The notes below the pieces were generated by a model. It was not told the DNA's origin. It did not search any database and saw only the letters and a program-made list of their open reading frames with translations. A stretch of 64,000 nucleotides of DNA from assembly GCA_035545855.1 (NCBI GenBank), contig DASZXK010000180.1, positions 14,983-78,982 of the forward strand. Reading direction: 5' to 3'. The translations under genes and the position numbers were made by a program. Positions 12,099-20,953 of this stretch are shown here, in pieces. This stretch comes from DASZVB01 sp035545855 (lineage in GTDB: Bacteria; Myxococcota_A; Polyangia; Polyangiales; Polyangiaceae). Every line of letters begins with the position of its first letter. Position 1 is the stretch's first letter.

Positions 12099-13238
12099 TC
12101 AGCCCCTCGGCGAGAGGATCCAGTCGAACTCCGTCAGCGCGATCGCCGGCAGCATCGTCCGCACGCCGAGGTCCCGGACCGATCCGAACAGCGATCCGGA
12201 GATCCCGCTTCCCTCGGCCGTCGCTCGCGCGAGGAGGGTGAGCCGCTCGCATCTCGAGAAGCGCTGGCGCTCGTAGCGAGCGAACGCCGTCTCCACGTCC
12301 GCGGAGTTCGAGAGGTGGGCGGCGAGGACGATCGCGCTCTCGAGCGCCTGGCACGCGCCCTGGCCGAGGTCCGGCGTCGCCGGGTGCGCGGCGTCTCCCA
12401 CGAGCACCACGCGGCCCCTCGACCACCCCCGGGTCGGCGGGCGATCGGTGATCGCCGTCACGACCACGTCTTCCGGCGCCGTTTCGGCGACCACGTCCGC
12501 GATCGGGGCGTGGGCGTCGCGGAACGCGTTCGCGAGATCGGCGAGCGAGTCCACGCGAGCGGTGTCCTTCACCGTCGCGTACCAGTACACGCGGCCGCGG
12601 TTCATACCCGCGCACCAGAACCGGCGTCCGTCTCCGGCGGTCGCCAGGGCGACGCCCGGGGGGACGAGGAGATGCTCGTACGGCACGATGCCGACCCAGG
12701 CGACCTCCCCCGTACCCGCCGGGGGCGACCCGCCGAGGAGCTCGGCGCGGACGGACGATCGGATGCCGTCTGCGCCCACCACGACGTCCGCGTCCATCCC
12801 GCTTCCGTCCTCGAGGAGTACCGCCGCGCGCGCGCCCTCCGTCCGGACGGACGCGACGGACGTCCCGAATCGAACCGAGTCCGGGGGAAGCGCGGCGAGG
12901 AGGACGTCCACGAGATCGGCCCGGGAGATCACGACGGACGGAGCGCCGTGGCGCACCGAGAGATCCTCGACCGGGAGCGTCCAGAGCGTGTCCCCGGACC
13001 ACGACCGGAATTCCGTCACTTCGAGCAAGGTCGCGACCTCGAGCACCCGTTCCGCGAGCCCCAGGTCCGCGAGCACGGCCATGGCGTTCGACCAGAGGAG
13101 GAGCGCGCCCCCCGTCCGCCGCACGTCTCGAGAACGCTCGCACACCGCGACGCGCACGCCCGTCCGCGAGAGCGCCACGGCGGTCGCGAGCCCCGCGACG
13201 CCCGCGCCGACGACGATCGCGGAATCGACCTGGCTCAT
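12099..13238 (-). CDS. FAD-dependent monooxygenase (aromatic-hydroxylase/UbiH-like)
   Basis: A 379-aa flavoprotein of the group A (PHBH-like) monooxygenase family. The N-terminal Rossmann motif is VVGAGVAGLATAVAL near residue 10. The DG motif VVGADGIRSSVR lies near 160, and the GD motif GDAAHPATPDLGQGACQALES near 285 is the family's classic FAD/NAD(P)H signature. It would insert one O atom into an organic substrate using NAD(P)H and O2. It is the last gene of the minus-strand isoprenoid block. Its ATG (13236-13238) overlaps the stop of the upstream AttH-like gene by 4 bases, so a late tailoring oxidation of the pathway product is the likely job. Confidence 0.85.
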   Translation of the reverse strand: MSQVDSAIVVGAGVAGLATAVALSRTGVRVAVCERSRDVRRTGGALLLWSNAMAVLADLGLAERVLEVATLLEVTEFRSWSGDTLWTLPVEDLSVRHGAPSVVISRADLVDVLLAALPPDSVRFGTSVASVRTEGARAAVLLEDGSGMDADVVVGADGIRSSVRAELLGGSPPAGTGEVAWVGIVPYEHLLVPPGVALATAGDGRRFWCAGMNRGRVYWYATVKDTARVDSLADLANAFRDAHAPIADVVAETAPEDVVVTAITDRPPTRGWSRGRVVLVGDAAHPATPDLGQGACQALESAIVLAAHLSNSADVETAFARYERQRFSRCERLTLLARATAEGSGISGSLFGSVRDLGVRTMLPAIALTEFDWILSPRG

Positions 13239-14386
13239 TCCGGTAGGCCGGTGAACGACGCGACGAGGTCGATGGTCTCGTGGGTGCCCACGGTGTTCCA
13301 CGGCTCGGAGGCGCCCGGGGAGAGCACCTGGACGCCGCTGTGCGCCTCGTGCGCGATGCACGCGAGGCCCGCGCCCGTGAGGTACGGCACCCGGAAATCC
13401 GTCTCCGGGTCGTGGTCGAAGCGGATCGCGTAGGGACCGGGGACGACGCGGTGCGGTCCGGGGGGCACGACGAGCTCCACGATCCCGACGCGGGGGACGA
13501 TGGTCTCGCCCACCCGTCGCGGCTCCCGGAGGAGGAACTCGACGTCGCTCTCGGGGAGCTCGAACGACAGCCCGAGACGGTCGACCAGGCCCGCGAAGCG
13601 GCGCATCGGCCGTCCAGTGAGCGAGTCCCACATGACGAAGGCGGAGAGCGACGCGCCGCAGGGCAACGTCGTCCGGAACCAGTTCCACGCCGGCACCGCG
13701 GGGAGCCCCCGCCCGCTCTCGGCGAGATAGCTCCCCGCGGAGAGCGACGCCGCGCCGACGCTCGGCAGCATCGCCGAGGGGAGGACGCACTGTTGCTCGA
13801 AGTGCGCGACGCCCGACGTCACCGTCCAGGTGGGGCCGTCGCCGGTGCGGAACGTTCCCGTCGGCTCGGCGAGCCGCATCTTGCTCGTCGCCCAGAGCGG
13901 AAGCAGGCCGCGCGGATCGTAGTCTAGCCACCCGCGACGCCCGAACCGCGCCATCACGTGCTGGCGGAGGAGGAGCCGGAGCACGAGCCCCTCCGCGTTC
14001 ACGTGGACGACGTACGCTCCGCCGGAGAGAGCGCCCCGCACCCGGTCCGGCTCGAGATCGGCGGCGAACGCATGCTCGTTCCACGCGGGATCCTCCGGAT
14101 CCAGGCGCCCGAGCTGCCACCCGCGCCGGAAGAAGCCGGCGGCACGACCGTTCTCCAGCGTCCCGCGGGCGAAGCGGACCGTCGTTTCGCGTCGCTCGAG
14201 ATCACGTATCGCCACGACGGCGGCCGGCCGGCACTCGCCCGAAAGCGGCGCTCCCGTGAGCTGCACGTTCGTGACGATGGAGAACGGCCGGGTCCGACCG
14301 GCGTCGTCCACCGCTTCCACGAACACCGAGTGCCACCACCACTCGGAGTCCGGGAAGCGGGCGCCCCGGAACAGAGTTCGAATCAT
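13235..14386 (-). CDS. AttH/CrtC-like lipocalin-fold protein (second copy)
   Basis: A 383-aa protein that resembles the CrtC (hydroxyneurosporene synthase) / AttH family. It has the early WWWHSVFVEAVDD strand, a central GVAHFEQQ motif, and NWFRTTLPCGASLSAFVMWD near residue 233, matching the family's 'WdWf...l.dG..l..y' pattern. Known members hydrate carotenoid ends (CrtC) or, in fungi, catalyse [4+2] cyclisations (Fsa2, CghA). The specific reaction here is not deducible. ATG 14386 was chosen because the upstream in-frame extension is Arg/Pro-rich without domain character. It is distantly similar in layout to the product of 18411-19466 in the same operon. Confidence 0.6.
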   Translation of the reverse strand: MIRTLFRGARFPDSEWWWHSVFVEAVDDAGRTRPFSIVTNVQLTGAPLSGECRPAAVVAIRDLERRETTVRFARGTLENGRAAGFFRRGWQLGRLDPEDPAWNEHAFAADLEPDRVRGALSGGAYVVHVNAEGLVLRLLLRQHVMARFGRRGWLDYDPRGLLPLWATSKMRLAEPTGTFRTGDGPTWTVTSGVAHFEQQCVLPSAMLPSVGAASLSAGSYLAESGRGLPAVPAWNWFRTTLPCGASLSAFVMWDSLTGRPMRRFAGLVDRLGLSFELPESDVEFLLREPRRVGETIVPRVGIVELVVPPGPHRVVPGPYAIRFDHDPETDFRVPYLTGAGLACIAHEAHSGVQVLSPGASEPWNTVGTHETIDLVASFTGLPE

Positions 14387-14466
14387 CGACGCATCGTGGT
14401 CCGGGACGCGGCGGCCCGGGGGAAAGCGCGGGAGCGAACCCGTTCCGCGCTCGTTCGAGTGAACGT

Positions 14467-14823
14467 TCAGCGTCTCCACGGACTCCCGCCGGTCTTCGTC
14501 CGACGGCCGTGGCAGTAGCGGACGTCCTTCGGATCGGCGTTCGGGGCAGGGTACAGGCCGACGTCGATCTCCTCGCCGTAGCCGAGCTCGTCGTTCGCGA
14601 AGTCGGGCCCGTCCTGGTAGGGGCGGGGCAGGAGCTCGGCGCGGTATTTCACGGTATCCGGCAGCTTCTCGAGGGGGTTCCGGAGCAGCAACGTGCGAAG
14701 CGCCCACACCGCGTCCATCGGAGGCACGGCGAGGGGCGTCTTGCACAGCGGCAGGCAAGCGGGCCGGTCGGCGACGAGGCCGAGGCGCGGCACCGGGGGA
14801 GAGCTGATTCTACCAGTGGCCAT
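14467..14823 (-). CDS. unrecognised 118-aa protein in the isoprenoid block
   Basis: A small soluble protein starting MATGRISSPPVPRLGLVAD. It has a Cys/Pro-containing N-terminal third, a helical patch (DAVWALRTLLLRNPLEKL), a VKYRAELLPRPYQDGPDFAN stretch and a basic C-terminus. I do not recognise a family. Composition and position (20 bases after the 1033-aa oxidoreductase, same strand) argue that it is a real operon member. The 80-base gap to the next gene is the largest inside the block. Confidence 0.55.
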   Translation of the reverse strand: MATGRISSPPVPRLGLVADRPACLPLCKTPLAVPPMDAVWALRTLLLRNPLEKLPDTVKYRAELLPRPYQDGPDFANDELGYGEEIDVGLYPAPNADPKDVRYCHGRRTKTGGSPWRR

Positions 14824-14843
14824 GGTGATCTCCGGGTCCAGGG

Positions 14844-17800
14844 TCAGTAGGGGCAAGGCGAGCCGGGGCGGGCGCGGAGCTCGCGCAGCGCCTTCGTGAA
14901 GCCGACTGCGACGTCCATGAAGGAAGGAATGCGATCGCCGAAGGACTGGAGGAAGCGATCCGTGCCGAGGATCTCGAGGACGTGAGGGAGGCCTTGCTGG
15001 AAGAGCGTCCGATCCACCTCCTTGGCCTCCTCGAAGTCCTCGATCTCGCGATCCTCGATCGGCCAGATGTCGCACGGCGTCCGCCGGAAGGGCGAGTCGA
15101 GGCTCACGAGGATGGAGTTCACGGCGTGTCTCGCGGATTCGTTCGCGGCTTCCATCGACGTGATGCGCGTGTGCGTCTTCGCGAACGTCCCCGCGAGGAC
15201 CACGCCCTGCTCGTGGGAGTACCCCTGGTAGTCGAGCTCTCCAGGCCGGCACGCGAACCGACCGGGCGTCTCGATCTGGAACGGTGTCCGGTTCACCCAG
15301 TGGCCGCCGTTCGGCTCGGAGGCGTCTTCGACGAAGGTCATCCCCGTGTCCAGGTGGAAGAAGAGGGGGCGAGGCAGACGGAGCGAGAGCGGCTCCGTCG
15401 CGTCCCGGATCTGGAGCGCCTCGGAGATCTGCGCCCACACCTCGCGCGCGAGCTCTTCCTCGGTGCATTCCCACGCGCACTTCCGCACCGTCCGGCCGGG
15501 GACGTCCCACTTGCCGATGATGGCGGAGAGGATGCCACGATAGCCGTGCTCCCAGTCGCCCTTGTCCTCCCAGAACCGGGCCTGGCTGATCGACGTGACG
15601 GCCCACGGCGAGTCCGGATAGTAGAAGTGCCCGTCGATCGAGAAGACGTCTTCCTCGAAGTAGAACTGGATCCCCGCGAAATGACGGAGCTCCCCGCCGG
15701 GGTTCACCCGGGTCGGGTCCCCGAGCTCCATCGCCGCCGCCCGTTCGAGGTCTCGATGCCGGATCCCCTTCGCGAAGGCCTTCGGGACGACGTCCTCCGC
15801 GATCCGCTTCATCTCGTCCGCGGGTAGGGCGAGCAGGAAGTACCCGTTCGGCAGGCAAGGTCTCCGGGCGAGCTTGCCGCCCTCCGGCACCATCTCGCAC
15901 GGATACGTCGGGTCGTAGCAATCGACGCGAGGCCAGAGGCGCGGCGGGGCGCCGTGCTCCTTTCCGTCGACCACGTCGAGCGCCGCGATCTTGCCGTGGA
16001 CGAAGTCCACTCCCTGCGCCTCCAGGTAGCGACGCCAGTACTTGAACCACGCTTCCGACGTCGGCCCCCGGAGCGTGCCGTCCCGGTACCCGGCGGGGTT
16101 CAGCTGATCGAGGAACGTCTGCACCCCGCTCGAGCCGATGGTGCGCGCGTCGCCCTCCACCGCGTCCATCGCGACGAGGGCCTTCGGAAACCGCGCCAGG
16201 GCGAGCTGCGCCGCGGGGGTGTACGTGTCCGCCCGGATGAACTCCCACCAGGACACGTCCTCGTACGTTTCCCGGCGCTCCGGGGACGACGTGAGATACT
16301 CGAGGATCTTCAGGTTGAAGCGGATCCAGTCCGTCGGAGTGAGACCGAATCCTCCCCGCTCGACCGGCCGAAGGAGGAGATCGAACGACGAGAGAGCTTC
16401 GGACAGGGAGCTCGGCAGACAGCGGGGCACGAGGGTCGGTTTTCGTCCGCGCGTGAAGGCGAGGCCGGTGACGTCCTGGGGCTTGATGTTGTCGAACACC
16501 TCGCGAAAGGACTCCGTGTACTTGACGACGTCCGGCCGGACGCCGACCGCACGCTCCTGCGCCGCGCCCACGTCGGATTTCTTCGCCGGAACGAGGATCG
16601 GCGTTCGTCGCATCGTGTCGAACACGTGCCGGTAGAACGCCGGGAAGAACCGATAGCCGTGCTCGCCGGGGAACCAGCGTTCGCGCGGCCGGAACCGGAG
16701 GATGACGTCCGTGCAGTCGGGCGCGTCGTCCGGAAACGCCGAGATGCGGGCCACGGTGATGTCCACCACGCGGTGCGTGCCGAGGCGGATCGCCGTTCGC
16801 AGATAGGTTCCGTCGGGATCGTCCTCGACGTCGGCGAGCCGCAGGGGAAAGTCCTGGACGCCTTCGCGCGTGCCGACGAGCCCTTCCAGGATTCGCTGGA
16901 ACTCCTCCTGGAGGCACCACGCGAGTGCGCGATCCCAGCCGGGATCCTCGCCGACGGGGCCGGAGCTCGGCACCGTCCAGGTCCTGTCGGCCACCTCCAC
17001 GTAGAGGAAGCGGATGTTCGGGTTGTCGATGAGGAGCCGGAGCACCTCCGCGACGACCACGTCCGGTTCCCGGCTCCCGGCCTCGCCGAGCGCGCTCAGG
17101 CAGTACTTCTTCGCGCAGTCCGCGCAGGTCGGGTCGGGCTCGGTCGGGCGCGGCTGTCGTGCGTCCGGGTTCTCGAACCCGGGGGGCGTCTCCTCGCAGT
17201 CGTACAGGCGGGGCGGTTCCTCCGCGCCCTTCCGCGGCTCCCGGCGGTGAACGTAGAACTTCTGCGGCACGTGCACGATGGGTTCCGTGCGCGTTCCCCA
17301 GGGCGGGCTGTAGTAGAACTCGACTCGCCGGTACGCCTCGGAAGCCGCCAGCATCCACGGCGATTCCGTGCGGAAGAGCACCCGGATCCGGACGTCGCGA
17401 AACCCCGACCGACGGACGCGCACCTTGCCGCTGCCCGCCCCTTCCTCGCTTCCCCCGGACGCCGCCGCGATCTCGGACGTCGTCGCGTCCCGGTGGCTCT
17501 TCCACCAATCTTCGGGAGCTCCCGGCGGCTTCTCGGCGTAGACGACGGCGGTGATCCACGGCACCGGGTCGTCGTCCGGAACCCTCGCGAGGAGCTCCGC
17601 CATCGCGGCTTCCGCAGACACGAGGCTCCCCTCGGCCGGAACTCCGTACCAGCCGGGCACGGGCGCGCCGGCGACCGGCCTCGTGAAATGACGGAGCTCC
17701 TGCAGGTTCGGCTGGATCTTCGGCCAGGAATCCTCGAGGTCGTGCCGCTCCGGCCAGTGGACGCGGGTCCACTGAGTGCGTGCCATCCCGCCGACGTCGC

Positions 17801-17945
17801 AGCCGAGCCACGGGAACCGCTCGTTCGTCGTGGGTTCCCACACCTGGACGTAGAAGCCCCGTTCGACGAGCTCGTGCGCGGCGGTGAGGCCGGTCACTCC
17901 TGCTCCGAAGATCGTCACGCAATTTTCTGCCGCCGGTCGTGTCAT
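14844..17945 (-). CDS. very large FAD-dependent oxidoreductase (amine-oxidase/desaturase-like)
   Basis: A 1033-aa protein. The N-terminus has a perfect FAD-binding Rossmann motif (VTIFGAGVTGLTAAHEL, residues about 10-26). Near the C-terminus the GYSHEQGVVLAGTFAKTH segment, followed by a helix with MEAANESARHAVNSIL, matches the C-terminal FAD-contact region of amine oxidases and phytoene-desaturase-like enzymes. Typical relatives are 450-550 aa, so about 500 residues of extra sequence lie between. This insert includes Cys pairs (CADCAKKYC near residue 280) that could bind a metal. It probably desaturates or oxidises an isoprenoid. ATG 17945 overlaps the SCP2-like stop by 4 bases. Confidence 0.7.
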   Translation of the reverse strand: MTRPAAENCVTIFGAGVTGLTAAHELVERGFYVQVWEPTTNERFPWLGCDVGGMARTQWTRVHWPERHDLEDSWPKIQPNLQELRHFTRPVAGAPVPGWYGVPAEGSLVSAEAAMAELLARVPDDDPVPWITAVVYAEKPPGAPEDWWKSHRDATTSEIAAASGGSEEGAGSGKVRVRRSGFRDVRIRVLFRTESPWMLAASEAYRRVEFYYSPPWGTRTEPIVHVPQKFYVHRREPRKGAEEPPRLYDCEETPPGFENPDARQPRPTEPDPTCADCAKKYCLSALGEAGSREPDVVVAEVLRLLIDNPNIRFLYVEVADRTWTVPSSGPVGEDPGWDRALAWCLQEEFQRILEGLVGTREGVQDFPLRLADVEDDPDGTYLRTAIRLGTHRVVDITVARISAFPDDAPDCTDVILRFRPRERWFPGEHGYRFFPAFYRHVFDTMRRTPILVPAKKSDVGAAQERAVGVRPDVVKYTESFREVFDNIKPQDVTGLAFTRGRKPTLVPRCLPSSLSEALSSFDLLLRPVERGGFGLTPTDWIRFNLKILEYLTSSPERRETYEDVSWWEFIRADTYTPAAQLALARFPKALVAMDAVEGDARTIGSSGVQTFLDQLNPAGYRDGTLRGPTSEAWFKYWRRYLEAQGVDFVHGKIAALDVVDGKEHGAPPRLWPRVDCYDPTYPCEMVPEGGKLARRPCLPNGYFLLALPADEMKRIAEDVVPKAFAKGIRHRDLERAAAMELGDPTRVNPGGELRHFAGIQFYFEEDVFSIDGHFYYPDSPWAVTSISQARFWEDKGDWEHGYRGILSAIIGKWDVPGRTVRKCAWECTEEELAREVWAQISEALQIRDATEPLSLRLPRPLFFHLDTGMTFVEDASEPNGGHWVNRTPFQIETPGRFACRPGELDYQGYSHEQGVVLAGTFAKTHTRITSMEAANESARHAVNSILVSLDSPFRRTPCDIWPIEDREIEDFEEAKEVDRTLFQQGLPHVLEILGTDRFLQSFGDRIPSFMDVAVGFTKALRELRARPGSPCPY

Positions 17946-18418
17946 GCAGCCCCCCTGAGGTGCTCCGGGGACGTTTCGATCGAGTCGTCGGCTCGAACTC
18001 CGTCCGCGGCGCGGTCTGGAAATCGATCGAGATATTCGTCGAGCAATTCTGGAAACGACGGACACCGGACGGCGCCCGCGAGGTACGCCATCAGCCCGTC
18101 GTGGAAGTGGATGAGATCGGACAGGTCGCCGCGGAGGAGGATCCGATCCGCCCAGACCGCCTCCGCGAGCGTCGTTCGCGCGTGGAGAAGATCCGCGATC
18201 ACGTCGCGAGACGTGCGGAGGAACACCACCGGGGCCGCCACGTCCCGGGTGAGGCGGAGGCGAAGACCGTCCGAACGGATCGTGATCCGTTCGGCGTCGA
18301 CCGCGCACGAGACCTCGCGATCGCCCACCCGGCGGGCGATCTCCCGGTACACGACCGGAAGCTCGTCCTCGAAGAGCACGAGCGAGCGGGCCAGGAAAGC
18401 CGTGAACGAGCTAGGCAC
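17942..18418 (-). CDS. SCP2-like sterol/lipid-binding protein
   Basis: A 158-aa protein whose middle matches the SCP2 pattern. A strand pair (DAERITIRSDGLRLRLTRD) is followed by APVVFLRTSRDVIADLLHARTTLAEAVWADRI, then LRGDLSDLIHFHDGLMAYLAG. This resembles the 'd..l.....dg..l..al..g.i.v.Gd...l' signature of bacterial SCP2 domains. Such domains bind or shuttle hydrophobic molecules. GTG at 18418 was chosen because GTGCCTAG overlaps the upstream stop by 8 bases, giving translational coupling. An in-frame extension to 18709 would run through the preceding gene. Confidence 0.6.
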   Translation of the reverse strand: MPSSFTAFLARSLVLFEDELPVVYREIARRVGDREVSCAVDAERITIRSDGLRLRLTRDVAAPVVFLRTSRDVIADLLHARTTLAEAVWADRILLRGDLSDLIHFHDGLMAYLAGAVRCPSFPELLDEYLDRFPDRAADGVRADDSIETSPEHLRGAA

Positions 18419-19466
18419 CGAGGAACTCGCAGATCGAGCGTCCGGAGAAGGAGAGCTTCCTTCCGGCGACCTCGCCGGAGAGCGCGAGGTCGCCGCTGAC
18501 CTCGTTGATGATGGTGACCCCGAGGTCGTCGTCGTTCGGGATGACGACCTGCGCGAGATCCTCCGCGCGGAATTCGAACTCGAGCGTGTCCCCGCGGCCC
18601 GCCGCTTCCACGGCGAGGACTCTCGGGACGTCCGTCGAGTGCTCGGGAGCGACGAGCGCCATCGCGCGCGGCAGCTTGAACGGTCTCTCCGGCGCGAGGA
18701 GCCCCTCATGACGTACGCGGAGCTCGGAGTCTCGGAAGACCCGGATTTGCCTCGGTCCGTCCCACAGGAACACCGCCTGCATCAGGTCGGTCCGGTGCCC
18801 GCGGTCCATCAGGCGGACGAACACGACGCTGTACGGACAGGTTCGATCGTCGGGCAGGGCGTACCCCCACTCCCACGCGAAGTTCTTCCCCCAGCGGAAG
18901 TTCCCCCAGTTGTGGTCGTGGTACGCGGGCGCGTTCGAGAGCGGGTGGAGACGCGCGCCGACCCGGACGGTTCCGCGCGCGGAAAGCCGTGGAAGCACCA
19001 TCCAGTGGATCGCGGGGCCGTCCTCGACGTCGATGTTGTTCGCTTCCGAAGGGAACACCTCCGGCACGAGCGCGAGGTCCACCTCGATGGGCCGCCGCGA
19101 CAGGGAGACGCGGATCCGGAACGCGCCGTCCAGGAAACGCACGTGGTTCTCGGCGAAACTGACGTCCGTCCGGCCTCCGCGGACGTGGACTCGTTCGCTC
19201 GGAAAGCCCTCCACGTCGCCGTCCCAGCCGTCCTTGGTGCGGACCAGCACCGTGATCCGGGCGAGCTCGGCGCCGCGCGGCGCCCTCGGACGGATGTCGT
19301 CCACGAGGCTGAAGTTCACGAGGAGGTCCACGCCGTCGGCGTAGACCGCGAAGTGAAGCCACTCCTTGTGGCCGCTCCTGCCCGTCAGGCCGAACTGGGA
19401 TCGCCGGAAATAGTCCCGCGCGGTGACTGCCGCGGCGATTCTGCCCTCGAGCGACTGCGCCGTCAT
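18411..19466 (-). CDS. AttH/CrtC-like lipocalin-fold protein (first copy)
   Basis: A 351-aa beta-rich protein. The AYHDHNWGNFRWG motif (His/Asn/Trp near residues 181-190) followed by WEWGYALPDDRTCPYSVVFVRL is the hallmark of the AttH/CrtC (hydroxyneurosporene-synthase-like) family. This fold is two lipocalin-like barrels with the ligand between them. The N-terminal GHKEWLHFAVYADG strand corresponds to the usual substrate-facing start. Relatives hydrate carotenoids or act as pericyclases. ATG 19466 overlaps the upstream stop by 4 bases. Two family members in one operon suggest successive or paired reactions on one isoprenoid. Confidence 0.7.
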   Translation of the reverse strand: MTAQSLEGRIAAAVTARDYFRRSQFGLTGRSGHKEWLHFAVYADGVDLLVNFSLVDDIRPRAPRGAELARITVLVRTKDGWDGDVEGFPSERVHVRGGRTDVSFAENHVRFLDGAFRIRVSLSRRPIEVDLALVPEVFPSEANNIDVEDGPAIHWMVLPRLSARGTVRVGARLHPLSNAPAYHDHNWGNFRWGKNFAWEWGYALPDDRTCPYSVVFVRLMDRGHRTDLMQAVFLWDGPRQIRVFRDSELRVRHEGLLAPERPFKLPRAMALVAPEHSTDVPRVLAVEAAGRGDTLEFEFRAEDLAQVVIPNDDDLGVTIINEVSGDLALSGEVAGRKLSFSGRSICEFLGA

Positions 19467-19771
19467 CGGAAGAGGTCCCTCGGGTGAGACGGCTCCGCCG
19501 ACCGCTCGTTCGCGGCGCCGACGGGGGCGTCGCTCGCCCAGCGGTCGAGGTGTGCGCGGACGCGCTCGGTCGTCGCGAGGATCCCGAGGAGGAGAAGGAC
19601 GCCGCGTTCTGCCGTTTCGTCGAGCGGCACGTCGCGGGGGGCGTCCGCGGGCTCTTCCGCCTCCAGGAGGGCGCGGAGCCGACGTCCCAGCGCCACGATC
19701 CCGAGGAGTCCGAAGAGGAAGGTGTTCCGCTCCGTGAACCGCTGATCGTGACGCTGGAGAGGAAGAGTCAC
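19463..19771 (-). CDS. unrecognised 102-aa operon protein
   Basis: A small protein: basic N-terminus, one hydrophobic helix (NTFLFGLLGIVALGRRLRALL), an acidic linker (EAEEPADAPRDVPLDETAE), a second hydrophobic helix (RGVLLLLGILATTERVRAHL) and a polar tail. It could be a two-helix membrane-associated protein. It overlaps both neighbours by 4 bases (ATGA at each end), which is strong evidence that it is translated within the operon. No family was recognised. Confidence 0.7.
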   Translation of the reverse strand: MTLPLQRHDQRFTERNTFLFGLLGIVALGRRLRALLEAEEPADAPRDVPLDETAERGVLLLLGILATTERVRAHLDRWASDAPVGAANERSAEPSHPRDLFR

Positions 19772-20148
19772 GGTCGCATCCCGCGCTCGAAGACCCGGGA
19801 CAGCGCCGTCTCGAGACCCTCCAGCTCCGCAACGCGCGCGAACTCGTCCACGAGCACGGTGGGAAGGCCCGAGCCGTGCTCCTGGAACGCGGACATGCCG
19901 AGGACCTCCCAGATCATCCGGCCGCGGGCGACGACGTCCGAGCGCGCGAGAGCCCGCGCGAGGCGGGCGCCCTCCGGCGTTCGAGCAAAGGATCTTCCCT
20001 CCGCGACGAGCGCGGAGAACGCGGCCTGGGTCGCAGCCGGATGACGGAACAGAGCGGAAGCGATCCGACGGAGGACGTCGTCCGCCCCCTCTGCGTCGGT
20101 CGATCCGTTCGCGCGGTCCTCGCGCTCGCGGTCGTCCGGGCCGTTCAC
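19768..20148 (-). CDS. unrecognised 126-aa helical operon protein
   Basis: A small soluble protein. The charged N-terminal linker (NGPDDREREDRANGST) is followed by a helical body (VLRRIASALFRHPAATQAAFSAL ... LVDEFARVAELEGLETALSRVF). No Cys or metal motif is seen and the family is not recognised. GTG 20148 overlaps the TGA of the His-rich gene by 4 bases, and its own stop overlaps the next start by 4. The longer open frame (to 21048) runs through the upstream gene and is not used. Confidence 0.65.
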   Translation of the reverse strand: MNGPDDREREDRANGSTDAEGADDVLRRIASALFRHPAATQAAFSALVAEGRSFARTPEGARLARALARSDVVARGRMIWEVLGMSAFQEHGSGLPTVLVDEFARVAELEGLETALSRVFERGMRP

Positions 20149-20903
20149 ACGAGCTCGAGGATCAACCGGTGATCCTGGGTGAAGACCGAGGCCAGGCCGA
20201 CACGGAAGACGACGACGACTTCGTAGTCCACCTCTTTCGAGACGACCTTCGTCAAGTCCACGGTGACCCGCACGATCGCTTGCTCGCCGGGGTTCAGCGC
20301 CTTCAGCTCTTTGTCCTCGCGGCCCGGTTGGACGACCCGGATGTCCACGTCGCCGCCCGGCGTCCGGTCCAGGACCTTCGCGATCACCTCTCGATCGGGG
20401 TGGTGGGTTTCGTTCGTCACCACGATGCGATGTTCGATTTTTTTCCCCGGCGAACCGCGCCACACGTGCGTGCAAAGGCCCTTGTCGCGCGGGTTCCACC
20501 GTCCGTGTCCGCGCTCGGGTTCGCACGACGACGAACCGCAGCTCGAGGTCCGTTCCGCGCAGCACCCGCAGTGGTGCGCCGAGCCGGAGCGGTAGCCGCC
20601 CGAACGGTAACCGCCTCGCGAAAAGCCCCCGGAGAGGAGATCGAGCGTCGACAGACCGAGCCCGAAGAGCTGGTGGACGTGATCCGAATGCAGCCGCGCG
20701 AGCTGATACATCGCGTCTCCGGCCGAGCCCCATCCCCGGCAGCGGATGCACGTGCAGCCGGGCGCGCAGGAACCCTCCCACGAGCTGCCGGAGCCGCCGT
20801 GCCTTCGCCCGTGATGGTGATGGTGGTGGTGATGGCCGCACCCACCCTGATGCTCGCAGCCATCCGAATGCCCGCACCCCGATCCGATCCAACTGTGAAA
20901 CAT
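20145..20903 (-). CDS. octahistidine, Cys-rich protein with C-terminal Ig-like domain
   Basis: A 252-aa protein. Residues 1-60 hold Cys10/16/22, eight consecutive His (24-31), then Cys46/50/52/55, a dense metal-binding layout. A Gly/Ser/Tyr segment (SRGGYRSGGYRSG) and further Cys clusters (HHCGCCAERTSSCGSSSC) follow. Residues about 155-252 form a beta-rich domain resembling Ig-like/CARDB folds (HRIVVTNETHHPDREVIAKV ... VDYEVVVVFRVGLASV). There is no signal peptide, so it should be cytoplasmic. Possible roles are metal storage, metal delivery to an operon enzyme, or scaffolding. It starts 50 bases after the polyprenyl synthase stop. Confidence 0.7.
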   Translation of the reverse strand: MFHSWIGSGCGHSDGCEHQGGCGHHHHHHHHGRRHGGSGSSWEGSCAPGCTCIRCRGWGSAGDAMYQLARLHSDHVHQLFGLGLSTLDLLSGGFSRGGYRSGGYRSGSAHHCGCCAERTSSCGSSSCEPERGHGRWNPRDKGLCTHVWRGSPGKKIEHRIVVTNETHHPDREVIAKVLDRTPGGDVDIRVVQPGREDKELKALNPGEQAIVRVTVDLTKVVSKEVDYEVVVVFRVGLASVFTQDHRLILELV

Positions 20904-20953
20904 GAGGCTCTGCTCCTTGATCCGTCGAAAGTCGACTTCCCCGGCTCGAATCT

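Noticed and set aside
17946..18308. N-terminal extension of the 1033-aa oxidoreductase
   Set aside because: Overlaps the SCP2-like gene and is Arg/Pro-rich. ATG 17945 starts directly before the FAD motif.
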